From: a virus
Length of the DNA stretch: 43,101 nt
Strand: one strand, 5' to 3'
Virus record (IMG/VR): IMGVR_UViG_3300008954_000093
Span: 1-43,101 of that record
Of the stretch, positions 30,501-39,600 are shown piece after piece; positions within the stretch are counted from its first letter, which is position 1, and every line of letters starts with the position of its first letter. The translations under genes were made by a program, and so were the position numbers. The notes under the pieces were generated by a model, which saw only the letters and a program-made list of their open reading frames with translations, had not been told where the DNA came from and ran no database searches.

Positions 30501-33500
30501 TGAAGCCAGACGACAGCGACGCGCTGAGCGTGGCGCGCAGCGTGGCCGTGGTTTGGCAGAGGCAACTGAAAGGTTTAGGGAGCGGAACGAGGAAGCAATT
30601 CGTCGTAGGGACCGGCGAGAAGGAGCGCGAGCCGACTTCCAGATTTTGGAACGTGAACGTAAAGCCCGTGCGGATGCCCGTGTTAAGCGAGAATTGGATC
30701 GACAAGCGGTTCGTGATCAGCGTCGGGAACGGATTCGTCGCCGGGTTGAAACGTTCGGAGAGCGCCAAGAAGCAGCGATCAGGCTGAGGGATCGGGAGGA
30801 AGGAGCGCGAGCCGATTTCACTGAGATCGAATTGCGGCGCGAGATGCGGCGTCAACGGGTCCGTGATTTTGCCCGTCGGGTCAGAGAAATCAATGCTGAT
30901 AGGACTCCTGAAACCCGCGAGGTGGGCAGGAAAGCGGCAAGGGCTAGGAACGACCGGTCGGCAGGGGTGTCTAGAAGGTTCGATGAAATCCGTGTTAGGC
31001 AGGAATCGTTGCGTGGGATGCCGAGTTCCGATAGATACTACGAACCGGATGATGATCCAGAGTTCCAGCGTGACTTTGAGCGCACTTTGGAACGCTTCTA
31101 TGTAGATATGCAAGATTACACGCTTGTAGATCTTGGCGACGCGCTTTCAAATGCTGGTAACCGTCAATTGGAGGAGGCTTTCGACTGGGAAGACCCGGAA
31201 GTTGACGCACGACTTGAGACGCCGATCAGGGACTTTCCTGAAGATTGGAAAGCAACAATTAGGGGTATTGTCGAAAACTCCTTCTATGACGACCCCGAAG
31301 CGCTTATGGGTCAACGTCGGTCACGAAGAAATATGTTTGGGCAAACGCTCCAGAGTCTGGGGAGCGACAAGGAGCCTGTTATTAGTTGGACAGCGAGGAT
31401 TGAGGAGATCGACGCTCTTATTACAGAGTTGAACGATGTGTTCTTCGACAAGTATTGGGATTTGGATGCGGACGGGTACAACATTACGTCTGGCGTTTAT
31501 ATGGATAGCCGATTCGGGGATCGGATATCTCAGGGTGGCGGGAATGCAGTCGGGCGCAAATATGACGAATTGATTGCTGAACGTGAAGCACTTTTCGATA
31601 AGCGTTGGATGTTGACCGATGAGGAGGAAGCGAGGATTTATGAAATTAGTGGTGAAATCGAAGCGTTATATGCAGAGACAGACTGGATGGGCGTATCAGA
31701 TGTACATCGTGAACGGTTTGAGGCGATACGAGCGAGGCTTGATGAACTAGATCGACCGATAGTGTTGGATAGAGGGATGATTCAGGGGATGCCCTCTGTC
31801 AATGAGATGGTTCGATCTGAAGAGATTTTTGAGAGGGCGAAGGAGCGGCGTGAACGTTTGAGGGACATTCGGAGACGAGTCAAAGCGGGCGAAGAAGTAG
31901 ATCCAGCAGAAATATTTAATGAACCGGTTCGGGGTGTTCCCGTTGTCAACGAATGGCAGGAATCACTAGAGGACAGGATAAGTGGAATTTCTGCACAGGA
32001 GCGCGTGAAGGCTAGGCGTGAACGTTTGGAGGCCATTCGGGAACGTCGCATTGCGGAGGCAAAAGCCAGAGATGCAGACTTCGATCCAGATGATATTGAT
32101 CCAGACGAATGGCATGACGAAGGCTCTCCGGCGGGTGGCATATTTGATTTGGATCAGCAGATTCGGGGGATGCCTTCTGTCGAAGAGATGGTTCGGGCTG
32201 AAGAGATGCATGAGAGGGCAATGGCGCGGCGTGAACGTTTGAGGGACATTCGGAAACGAAAGGAAGCGGAGGCTAGAGAAGTTAGGGATGCTGGTGTATC
32301 GCCTGCGCTTGTCGGTCAGCCGATACAGAACTTGGTGCCGACGCCAAACGATTCGGATCTTCCCGGTGAAGATGTTCTGATTCGGTATCGGCAGGGCGAT
32401 GAGGTCAAGATTGGAAACCGCTGGGGCACGGTGGTTCGCAGCGATCCGGGTGGCGGTGGTCGCGGACCCTTCTATGTAGTCCAATTTGAAGATGGACATA
32501 GCGAATCTTTCCCCATGTATCGGGTGACGGGGGATTCGGACTTGAGGCGCAAGCGTCGTGCTGAAGGAGTTGAACGACACTTTTACCCAGATGGGGCGAT
32601 ACCAGTTGAAGATTTCACTTCACAGGGACTAATTGACGAAATGGCGATGATTAAGGAAAGGTGGGATGGCGCAGATGTCATCCCAGTCGAAGACATGATT
32701 CGTTTCGACAACCTGCAAATTGCGTGGCATGAGAAGAATCCCGGCAAGGATTTAGGATCGGTTCGCAATAGTCGGGGTTATCCCGTTGATGTTGAGTCTG
32801 TTGAATATGGTGATGGAACGAGGGCTGATTTCGGTAGCAGCGGTGTAGGTGGCGACCTGAACTCCCAAATGGTTCGGGGGATGCCTTCGGTAGAACGAAT
32901 CTTGAGTGCGCCTCCCGACAGGTTCGATCCAGAGATTGATATTGATCCTGACACATACCACGATGATCCGCTTCGTCCGGGTCGGGATGAGCGGATTGTT
33001 AGGAGTTTGTCTGCTGCGGTAGATAAGTGGTTGGGCGAAGATTATTTTGATGCTTTTGAAGATCATGAACTTGAAAAAGCAATGAGTGATGCCATATTGC
33101 TGATTAGGGCAAAGAATGGTGGAGATCTCAAGTTTGCTGACTTCATTGAACCTAGTGCAAATTGGCCGGAAGGCTTCCTACATGCCGAACTTGGGGCAGA
33201 GGAAATGTTCACTAGGGAAGGAATTGAAAAGGGATTGCTGGCTGGCGTGTATGACGGCGACATTCCTGAGGGAGTTTTGCTTGAACTGCAAAATGATCAT
33301 GGTTGGAATCGTGATCCGGTTGAACGAGTTTCGGCCATAGTTGAGGCCATGTTGTTTCATCGTGAAGATATGGACAACCCGGAAGTTTTCCAAGAGAACT
33401 TGACGGCGATGTTGGACAATCTTTCGGTATGGGACGGCATGATGAACCGTTACGAACTAAACAAGTTGAATAATAGGGATCGTGATAGAGAGCCGTGGCA

Positions 33501-36117
33501 TGGTCGTCAACGCAAGATTCTTGTGAAGTTGACTCAACGATTTTTGAGTGATCGGAAGTCGGAAAACGAACGGCGACGCAAGGCTCTTACCGCACCGTTG
33601 GAAGATGCGTCGATGGAAAGAAGGTTTGATCCGGTTCCGGGTGAAGGCGAAGTAGATGTGCCCGAAGATGAACAAACGTTCTTGCAGAAGATTGTTGACA
33701 GGATTTGGAACAAGCGGCTCAAGGTTGTGAAAAAGGAATATGAGCGTCGCGGCAAGCCGCCGGAGACGATGCCTCGTTCCTTTGAAGAGTTGGGTATCAA
33801 TGTAGATGAGATTTTGGCTAGGGGTAGTACGACTCCAGAAGAAGATGAAATTATCAAGAAGTGGGTTATTTCAGCGTTTTCGTTGGGTGATGCCAATCAG
33901 TTTGCTGGAACAGATAGTTTCATGTGGCGGCTGCGAAACCAGTGGGGGAATGATGATGATGACATACCGAATATAACTATTCAGCAGACTGGGGGACAGA
34001 TCACTGCCAGTTTTAATGCTTCTATCGAATTTAAAGCCCCTAGAGACATTGAGGATCGCAATGGTCAAACAGTAAAGGGCGGCGAATGGGTTGCGAGCGG
34101 TAACACTGATCGGGTTATTACGATCAACAGAAGCAGGGGAGGTAATCCGCCAAAGATTCATGTTAAGAATAGTGAAATGTTTGTTGATACATACTCAACA
34201 TACGGTGTTAGAGGAAAAGGTTTCGCAACCTTCTATAACAGCAATACTTGGATACATGTCAACCAGTTGGGTGGACCTGATTCATATATTGGTGTTACTG
34301 CTGCTGATGATGGAAAGGTGGTTTGGGGTATACAGGGATTCAATGACCCTACTGTGGTTAAAACAGCGATGTCTAACATCCTCAAAGAATTGATTGCCTA
34401 TGAGACGGATCGTAAGCCCGGTTTGATTCGCAATGATCAAATGCACGAAGACTTGAAGAGGCTTTACAACATTCATTCCGCCAATGAAAACGACTCTCCT
34501 GTCACTCTTCAAATGATTCATCATGTTTTACGAGGGGGCGGCAAACATCCTTGGGAAGACATTGCACATACTGATGATCGTCCTTCTGGTATTAGCACAG
34601 ATGTGTTGTCTAGAGACAAGGATATTGATGCTATTGAAAAAGATCTATCCAAGAAGATTAACAAAGACGATCCCCTAGAAGCCGGGATGCTTAAAAACGC
34701 TTATGGCAATTGGTGGGCATCGAATGGACTCTTCGGCGGTGGAGATTTAGGTGTCGGGTCGGACGATCCTATCGGCAAGATTATGGCGGAGGCTGCTGAT
34801 GAAATTAGGGGTGGTCCGCCGGATGCTGATGTTGATACGCCGGATTCTCCACGACGACGGGATCGGGCAGCGGAGCGTAGGGCGAGAGGCAGAGGAGAGG
34901 AAGGACCAGCAGAAGTTCCTTTGTATAGGGGATTGAGGAGGGGGCGGTCGAACTTGACGATTGGCACTTCAGACGAACTGGGTCGTTCTGGGTTGGTTTC
35001 AACTTCGATGGAAGATAGCGACATCAAAACGCCCGCAGCCGCTGCTGAACATATTCGTAATGGAGGAAATATCTCTGATGTTCCTCGCGAGTTGATTCTG
35101 GAAGCAGCGTTGAAAAATTCCAGCGGAGACGAAAAAGACGAGTCAAAACTTTTCAGACTGGTGACCGTTGACGAAGATGGCAATCCCGGCGCGAACGTCA
35201 GTGGTGGCACTTTTGGTACATCGTATGTTTTCCTTAAGAGGGATCCAGACGGCAGGTCCGATAGTGAGCCGGGGACGGAACAAGGATTTATTATCAAAAG
35301 CCCGGACTATGCATTTGAAACGCCCGGAAGCGACGGGGGAGGCATTGCAAATGTCAGCCAATACAACGAGATTATTGGACGACAGATAAGTCAATTGCTT
35401 GGAGATCCGACCGGTGGCGTGATGGTAGATGGAGAAGACCCACGGGGTAATCCTTATATCGTTATGGAGTTCAATAATGTAACTGCGGATATCGGACTTG
35501 AAATCCCTCTAGCACATATGAGTTTTGAGGAGCGCAACGAACCGGAAATGTTGAAGTCTCGCCTTAGGGCTTTACTGATCGGTTACAGCATGGGTCTGGG
35601 AGATAGGCACGGCGGCAACTTGTTGGTTGGTCAGAGCGAATACACGGGCGGAACAAACCAGACAGGCGTGACCAATATCGACTTCCAGCGGGCTTGGGGA
35701 GCGACAACAGATCTTCGTGGTTACATAGATGGGCATATGGCTGAAGGCAGCGGTTTCCCCGGATTTGGATTGCTTAGTGAATTGCGACAGGCGGTTAGGG
35801 AGGGCAAGTTGAGCGAATCAGAGTTGGGGGGAGTAGTTCAGGAAGTCCATGATCAGATGAGAAACATCAAAGATGTTCACTTGGAAAGAATCTTTGGGGA
35901 TCTTCCCGAAGTCCACGCTTTGGGTGGGCGAGACATGTCAACTATGGGTGCTGCTCGTCGTGGGCCGGACGATGTGGAGACTCACGCGACGAACGTTAGC
36001 AACCATCTGGAGATGACATTAGCCACCCTTTCCGGTGGAGAAATGCTAGTGATGGAACTTTTGGAAAATGATGAAGATGAAGAACCATGGTATGGGGAAG
36101 GGCAGCGGACGTTCTAA
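27577..36117 (+). CDS. giant polyvalent-type protein with C-terminal PI3/4K-like kinase
   Basis: A single 2846-codon frame, started at ATG 27577 behind AGGGAG. Regions in order: a basic N-terminal domain (PGGFRRCIVIL, LCAWLHHETTGKWP); a Gly-rich stretch; CPTGYINGGRFTD...NCGG (about 251-270); a Ca-loop-like module DADGDGLVQEGT (638-649); six Arg-rich repeats (about 713-1095); five GMPSV-like motifs; an SH3-like segment (about 1600-1652); a possible GNAT-like segment (about 2185-2257, RGKGFA); an ADP-ribosyltransferase-like piece (LYRGL with Arg2451, STS at 2475-2477, no clear ExE); and a kinase-like domain with GDRHGGNL (Asp2676-Asn2681) and NIDF (2700-2703), as in PI3/4-kinases. It fits phage polyvalent proteins thought to be delivered with the genome. 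Delivery and targets are inference. Confidence 0.85.
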   Translation: MSDKPLEVKGPQDLIDVIPQERITGDILRGHGPRRGGLEHLLKFWRPIMRKPGGFRRCIVILANHPELYPLQPLCAWLHHETTGKWPNEGNHHGGGGAARAAGRVARRAIPGKRRRRRGKSEDGVEIASWRVYRRVARMDGGITTRPIDGDQNAVAYKAARFVQGLQSVPMPGSFDWTKQPIEVKGRGHGRLGRTLSSIASYFTPGDMSKYRSPIRSALWGALFPGGGGIGPSGGIGGGGARPSIGGGALRCPTGYINGGRFTDPKLSNCGGLVFDVPAKGPGAVTSGDVSKMTRRFESITAEDVPDVVRDVVVKKPKGDPFAVVREAAIRPNRAGSPARRESVVNDVVDFVGKNVGTTRLVRRDGVVYEPTLTPEELVKMKDHDAIKGAVYVTSKIGKGAIAGDEIRLLSKGVEAIEYAFGQGSVRVERKTDIPVGVGAKMRTRWASISRDPDIIINPFAHVEKFVQEFPEFVEIKPKFDGVKKPNERVVVTSSDGQKRVVSRWIHHMFLSPRAPRRLAGVKPYNIAKESGTKTLREQRFNREQYAVFSVEKKNLALRPDLSDQFGKPSLADLRISDTDGMSRDSLVDLKAARFVLAQLDEDMAVKVFGRRRMRGVRLSRFARRIPKVVPYNPRARDADGDGLVQEGTIWERPSGTIFRGLKAGARKLAGSVQLVDGNGKNVDYKPGENQRSPLRTSRFDPLKRRLAGASERFGGRREQGIRRRDQELDATADFTEVELRRQARKARRQRALARIRQRGAGVRERRTARMERGAERDEAAAGRHTERARELTSQRRDRDEFDRSRRDMRGRQRAEREELDRRSPRRERRTQRRDERRRRMQERLTEFGERNEEAIRRRDREEGARVDFGRRRPSIAERAAAAAERFRERREEGIRAEDRRRGARADFGKLDRERESRRRDRRGPTRRSERTPGEQRGRAAGAADRLRERNEEAIRRRDREQGARADFGILEREREARRQRRAERGAQRGRGLAEATERFRERNEEAIRRRDRREGARADFQILERERKARADARVKRELDRQAVRDQRRERIRRRVETFGERQEAAIRLRDREEGARADFTEIELRREMRRQRVRDFARRVREINADRTPETREVGRKAARARNDRSAGVSRRFDEIRVRQESLRGMPSSDRYYEPDDDPEFQRDFERTLERFYVDMQDYTLVDLGDALSNAGNRQLEEAFDWEDPEVDARLETPIRDFPEDWKATIRGIVENSFYDDPEALMGQRRSRRNMFGQTLQSLGSDKEPVISWTARIEEIDALITELNDVFFDKYWDLDADGYNITSGVYMDSRFGDRISQGGGNAVGRKYDELIAEREALFDKRWMLTDEEEARIYEISGEIEALYAETDWMGVSDVHRERFEAIRARLDELDRPIVLDRGMIQGMPSVNEMVRSEEIFERAKERRERLRDIRRRVKAGEEVDPAEIFNEPVRGVPVVNEWQESLEDRISGISAQERVKARRERLEAIRERRIAEAKARDADFDPDDIDPDEWHDEGSPAGGIFDLDQQIRGMPSVEEMVRAEEMHERAMARRERLRDIRKRKEAEAREVRDAGVSPALVGQPIQNLVPTPNDSDLPGEDVLIRYRQGDEVKIGNRWGTVVRSDPGGGGRGPFYVVQFEDGHSESFPMYRVTGDSDLRRKRRAEGVERHFYPDGAIPVEDFTSQGLIDEMAMIKERWDGADVIPVEDMIRFDNLQIAWHEKNPGKDLGSVRNSRGYPVDVESVEYGDGTRADFGSSGVGGDLNSQMVRGMPSVERILSAPPDRFDPEIDIDPDTYHDDPLRPGRDERIVRSLSAAVDKWLGEDYFDAFEDHELEKAMSDAILLIRAKNGGDLKFADFIEPSANWPEGFLHAELGAEEMFTREGIEKGLLAGVYDGDIPEGVLLELQNDHGWNRDPVERVSAIVEAMLFHREDMDNPEVFQENLTAMLDNLSVWDGMMNRYELNKLNNRDRDREPWHGRQRKILVKLTQRFLSDRKSENERRRKALTAPLEDASMERRFDPVPGEGEVDVPEDEQTFLQKIVDRIWNKRLKVVKKEYERRGKPPETMPRSFEELGINVDEILARGSTTPEEDEIIKKWVISAFSLGDANQFAGTDSFMWRLRNQWGNDDDDIPNITIQQTGGQITASFNASIEFKAPRDIEDRNGQTVKGGEWVASGNTDRVITINRSRGGNPPKIHVKNSEMFVDTYSTYGVRGKGFATFYNSNTWIHVNQLGGPDSYIGVTAADDGKVVWGIQGFNDPTVVKTAMSNILKELIAYETDRKPGLIRNDQMHEDLKRLYNIHSANENDSPVTLQMIHHVLRGGGKHPWEDIAHTDDRPSGISTDVLSRDKDIDAIEKDLSKKINKDDPLEAGMLKNAYGNWWASNGLFGGGDLGVGSDDPIGKIMAEAADEIRGGPPDADVDTPDSPRRRDRAAERRARGRGEEGPAEVPLYRGLRRGRSNLTIGTSDELGRSGLVSTSMEDSDIKTPAAAAEHIRNGGNISDVPRELILEAALKNSSGDEKDESKLFRLVTVDEDGNPGANVSGGTFGTSYVFLKRDPDGRSDSEPGTEQGFIIKSPDYAFETPGSDGGGIANVSQYNEIIGRQISQLLGDPTGGVMVDGEDPRGNPYIVMEFNNVTADIGLEIPLAHMSFEERNEPEMLKSRLRALLIGYSMGLGDRHGGNLLVGQSEYTGGTNQTGVTNIDFQRAWGATTDLRGYIDGHMAEGSGFPGFGLLSELRQAVREGKLSESELGGVVQEVHDQMRNIKDVHLERIFGDLPEVHALGGRDMSTMGAARRGPDDVETHATNVSNHLEMTLATLSGGEMLVMELLENDEDEEPWYGEGQRTF
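29712..30850 (+). repeat. six Arg-rich protein repeats in first giant
   Basis: A unit close to RFRERNEEAIRRRDREEGA followed by RADF recurs near 29712, 30116, 30229, 30412, 30569 and 30748. Each copy is followed by charged helix. The DNA copies are diverged, so the repeats are old or under codon-level drift. The segment is strongly basic and probably forms long single helices able to contact DNA or RNA. Confidence 0.85.
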
Positions 36118-36398
36118 TGGCTAAATTTTTAATCACTCCTTACCAACATTCAGTTAAGCCTGCGATTATTGTTGAGAACAACGATAATCATTTTGATATT
36201 GGCGGGAATGAACGAATGGCAGCACAACTAGTTGAAGCCATGGATAGTTATGACGTTGATGAAGAAAAAAGATTGGCTGCTTTGATTCATGGTTCTACGG
36301 GCATCATGAGGTCGCATAAACTAGGAGACACAGATAATCCAGATGATAGAAAGATACTCAACGAGTATAAAAAAAAGTGGATGAATAGCGATGGGTAA
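36117..36398 (+). CDS. small hypothetical protein between the giants
   Basis: A 93-residue protein starting at ATG 36117, which overlaps the giant's stop (TAATG), so it is probably translated by re-initiation. It has a mixed N-terminal half (MAKFLITPYQHSVKPAIIV) and a charged C-terminus. A longer frame from 36087 would lie inside the giant gene and is less likely. No family recognised. Confidence 0.6.
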   Translation: MAKFLITPYQHSVKPAIIVENNDNHFDIGGNERMAAQLVEAMDSYDVDEEKRLAALIHGSTGIMRSHKLGDTDNPDDRKILNEYKKKWMNSDG

Positions 36399-36636
36399 TG
36401 TAAGTGCAGAGACGATTGGCAAGATGCAGAACTACATAGAGGCGCGCAATACGCCGGAGCGGTTGGGCATTGTCGAAATGGTGTCTCAGTATGTTCTATC
36501 CGATCTTCCTCCAGAAGAAGATAAAGAAGAGGCTTTGATTCTGTCGCGCTATCACCTGTCTACGGATAGGGGAACAGAAGATTTGAAAGCGTTGTATCCG
36601 GATGCTGTCAGTTGGATGGAGGAAGGCAATTCATGA
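36391..36636 (+). CDS. small acidic hypothetical protein between the giants
   Basis: An 81-residue helical, acidic protein that overlaps the previous gene by 8 bases and the second giant by 4 (ATGA). The tight coupling of both small genes with the giants suggests a common complex, for example chaperones or immunity partners for toxin-like domains. That is inference only. Confidence 0.6.
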   Translation: MGNVSAETIGKMQNYIEARNTPERLGIVEMVSQYVLSDLPPEEDKEEALILSRYHLSTDRGTEDLKALYPDAVSWMEEGNS

Positions 36637-39600
36637 GATATCCGGAATACCGTCTGAACGAGGTCGGTTTTCGCGCTCGTTTATATGATGTAAACCATAT
36701 CCCTCTTGAAAAAGGGATAGGGAGCATAATCAGACGCGTTCCGAAGGTGGTTCCGTATGACAACGATGCCCGTGATGCTGATGGCGATGGTCTAGTTCAA
36801 GAGGGGACAATCTGGGAGCGTCCTGCTGGTACCCGTTGGGTGAGCAAGTTGGGTAGCGCTCTTTCTTCTGGCTTGCGTGCCATTCCGGGTAACTCCAAGA
36901 TTGTGGATAAAGACGGCAACGATGTTGATTACAAGCCCGGAGATAAAGCACAGGGTGGACGGGCGAAACTTCGTGGTCTGTTGGCTCGTCGCCGGTTGCG
37001 TCGGGCAGGTAAACGTCGGCGTCGTGCAGCGGAAAGGCGCGAAGAGGACAGGGAGCGTAAGGCTCCTGAAGAATACGACAAGTTAATTGAAACTTTGGAA
37101 AACGCCGCTAATGCTGCAAGTCAAGAGCGGCTGATCGAAGCAGAGAAGCAGCGCGGCGATGCGCCGATGGACGGACCTTTCCGTTCATTCTGGGACACGT
37201 TCATGGAAGCGTTCACGGGCATGAAGGGGGGGAGGGAGGATCGCAATTCCCGTGACAAGGCGCGTGGTAGGAGCGCTATTCGCAAGGCTCTTCAGATGGA
37301 GGGAAACCGGCGGACGGCTGGCGACGAGAACGGTAATGAGCCTGATCATGACAGGGAAAAGGAGTTCGATGAGGAGGCATTAGACGGTAAGGGTGTGATG
37401 CCTTCTGCGATTGAAGAGCATCACAGGAAACTTAGAGAGGATCCTGAGTATCGCAAGCGGTGGAATCGTGCGTTGCGTGAGGGCAAGGTAGATCAGTTTA
37501 TTGAGAAGGAAGGTTTGAGGCCGATTCCCGATGGCGGGGATCGCGATCCCGACCGACCCCGACCCCGAATTGATCCCAAGCCACCAACGGATGCTCCAGA
37601 GGCCGGGAAGCCGTTGACTGATTTGACCGACGACGAGTTACAGGCTCGGATTGAGGCATTGCAAGACATCAATGATGACATGTCTCTGGATGATTTGTCA
37701 CCGGCACATCAGGCGGAGTTGGATGCGCTGTATGAGGAGCGTAATAACCGTTGGCTGCGGGGCGAGGGTCCGCGACCCCGCCGCCCAGAGCCGGATGATC
37801 CAGAGGCAGATGTTGAACCGGGGTTTGAATTACCCGATGAGGTAATCGAAAGCATTGAACATTACAGGGATACCGTACTGCCAGAATTGAGTGATCAAGA
37901 CTTGGCTCAAGAACTTGCTGAACTGCGAGAAGCGCTGAACGCTGATGATTTGGAGGACAGGTTCCCAAGAAATGATGGGCCTGAACGGTTTGCTTTGGCG
38001 TTGCAGGAGCATCGTCGTCGTCTTGTTCAGCAAAGGGAAGAGCGGAACAGCCCGGAAGCGATGATCGCCCTCGCTGACGCTGTATCTGAAGAGGATTTAG
38101 ACCAAGCGGTTGGGGGCGTACTGCCCCTACATCTTTACCCGCGGGACATGGTGGACAACCCACGTTCGGAAGAGGCGGTGAAGGCTTTCAATGAGAGGAT
38201 TCGTGAGCGTCTTGCGGAAAGGGATGAGGCTAGGGCGGCACGGGGTCTTCGTTGGAGTGACGAACGAATAACAGGTGCGTCCGATGAGGAATTGCAACGT
38301 CGTCGTGCAGAACTGGTTGCTTTGGATCCAGTTGGCAACGATTCGGCAATTAGGACAGAACTTGAACGGCTGGAGAGCGAACGGATTAGGCGTGAAGTAT
38401 TAGCGGGGATGCAGAGAGATCTAGATGAATATGAAGAATCTGACGACGATCTTCCGGGCGATGCGTTCTTCGATAACGAGGGTTGGATTGAAGGCGACTT
38501 CGCTTGGGACGATGATGCTATTGACGCCGCGATCAATGTTGCTCTTGCTACTGACGATACGAGGACTATAGAAGGAATAGAACGCTCGCTTCAAAGGTAT
38601 AAGTACGATATGACTACGAGCGAGTGGCGTGGCGCTAAGGGTCGTCGGCATCGGGAAATTCAAGCGATTTTGGATCGTAGGCGTGAGGAGAGGGAGCGTC
38701 CGACTAGGACGGTGCCGCCAAGGGACGTTGATCCCTATGGAGATGACGAATTCGGGTTTATGAGCGATGAAGATCTTCAACGCCATATAGATGATCTTGA
38801 GAATATTGAGGATCGCTCCCCGGATCAGGAGGCGCGTTTAGAGGCTTTGGGTAATGAGTATGACGAACGGTTTGGAACAGAAGCAGATGTTGAAGACATG
38901 GAGCGCGAGGAGCGGTTGGAATGGTACGAGACTGATCCTGCAAGTCTTTCCGATGAGGAACTTCAAACTGAAATCAATGAACTGAATTCTGAATCGGATT
39001 TGGACGACGATGCAATGGCGTGGTTGACCAAACTTTCTGAGGAGGATGACAGGCGGCAGAAAGCCCGAAATGAACAAGAGGATCAAGAAGCGGCAGAAGC
39101 GGAAGCGGCGGAGGAAGCCCGTCAGGCTGAACTAATTGAAGAGCAGCGAGATCCACGGGATATGACTCCTGAGGAAATGGCTGAAGAAATCAACGCCATT
39201 AACGAGGCTGATGAAGATGAGTTAAATGAGCATTGGGGTTCGTCTGAAGCGGCGATGGATCGTTACAACGTTTTGCAGGATGCGCTTAGTGAGCGCGAAG
39301 AGCAGGATGCTAGAGATCGTGATCAGGAAGAGATTGAGGATCGTATTGCTGAGCAGGATGATCCTACGGAGATGCGGGATGAGGACATCGGTGAAGAGAT
39401 GTCTGAACTGTTTGATATTTCCGAAGATGAAGATTACAACGAGGAAGCGCGGGCACAGGCTAGGCAGCGATGGGAGTTGTTGGCAGCCGAACAGGACAGG
39501 CGTGAACGGGAAAGAGAACAGGATGAACGGGATCTGTCGGATGCGTTAGACGAGCGGCAGGCTGAAGAGGATGCTGAGGAGGATCGCATCCGTGAAGCGG

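Noticed and set aside
29972-30787. Long frames on both strands across the Arg-rich repeats of the first giant
   Set aside because: They are by-products of the CGN/GAN-rich repeat codons. The 2846-codon frame explains the region, and the alternatives lack ribosome sites.
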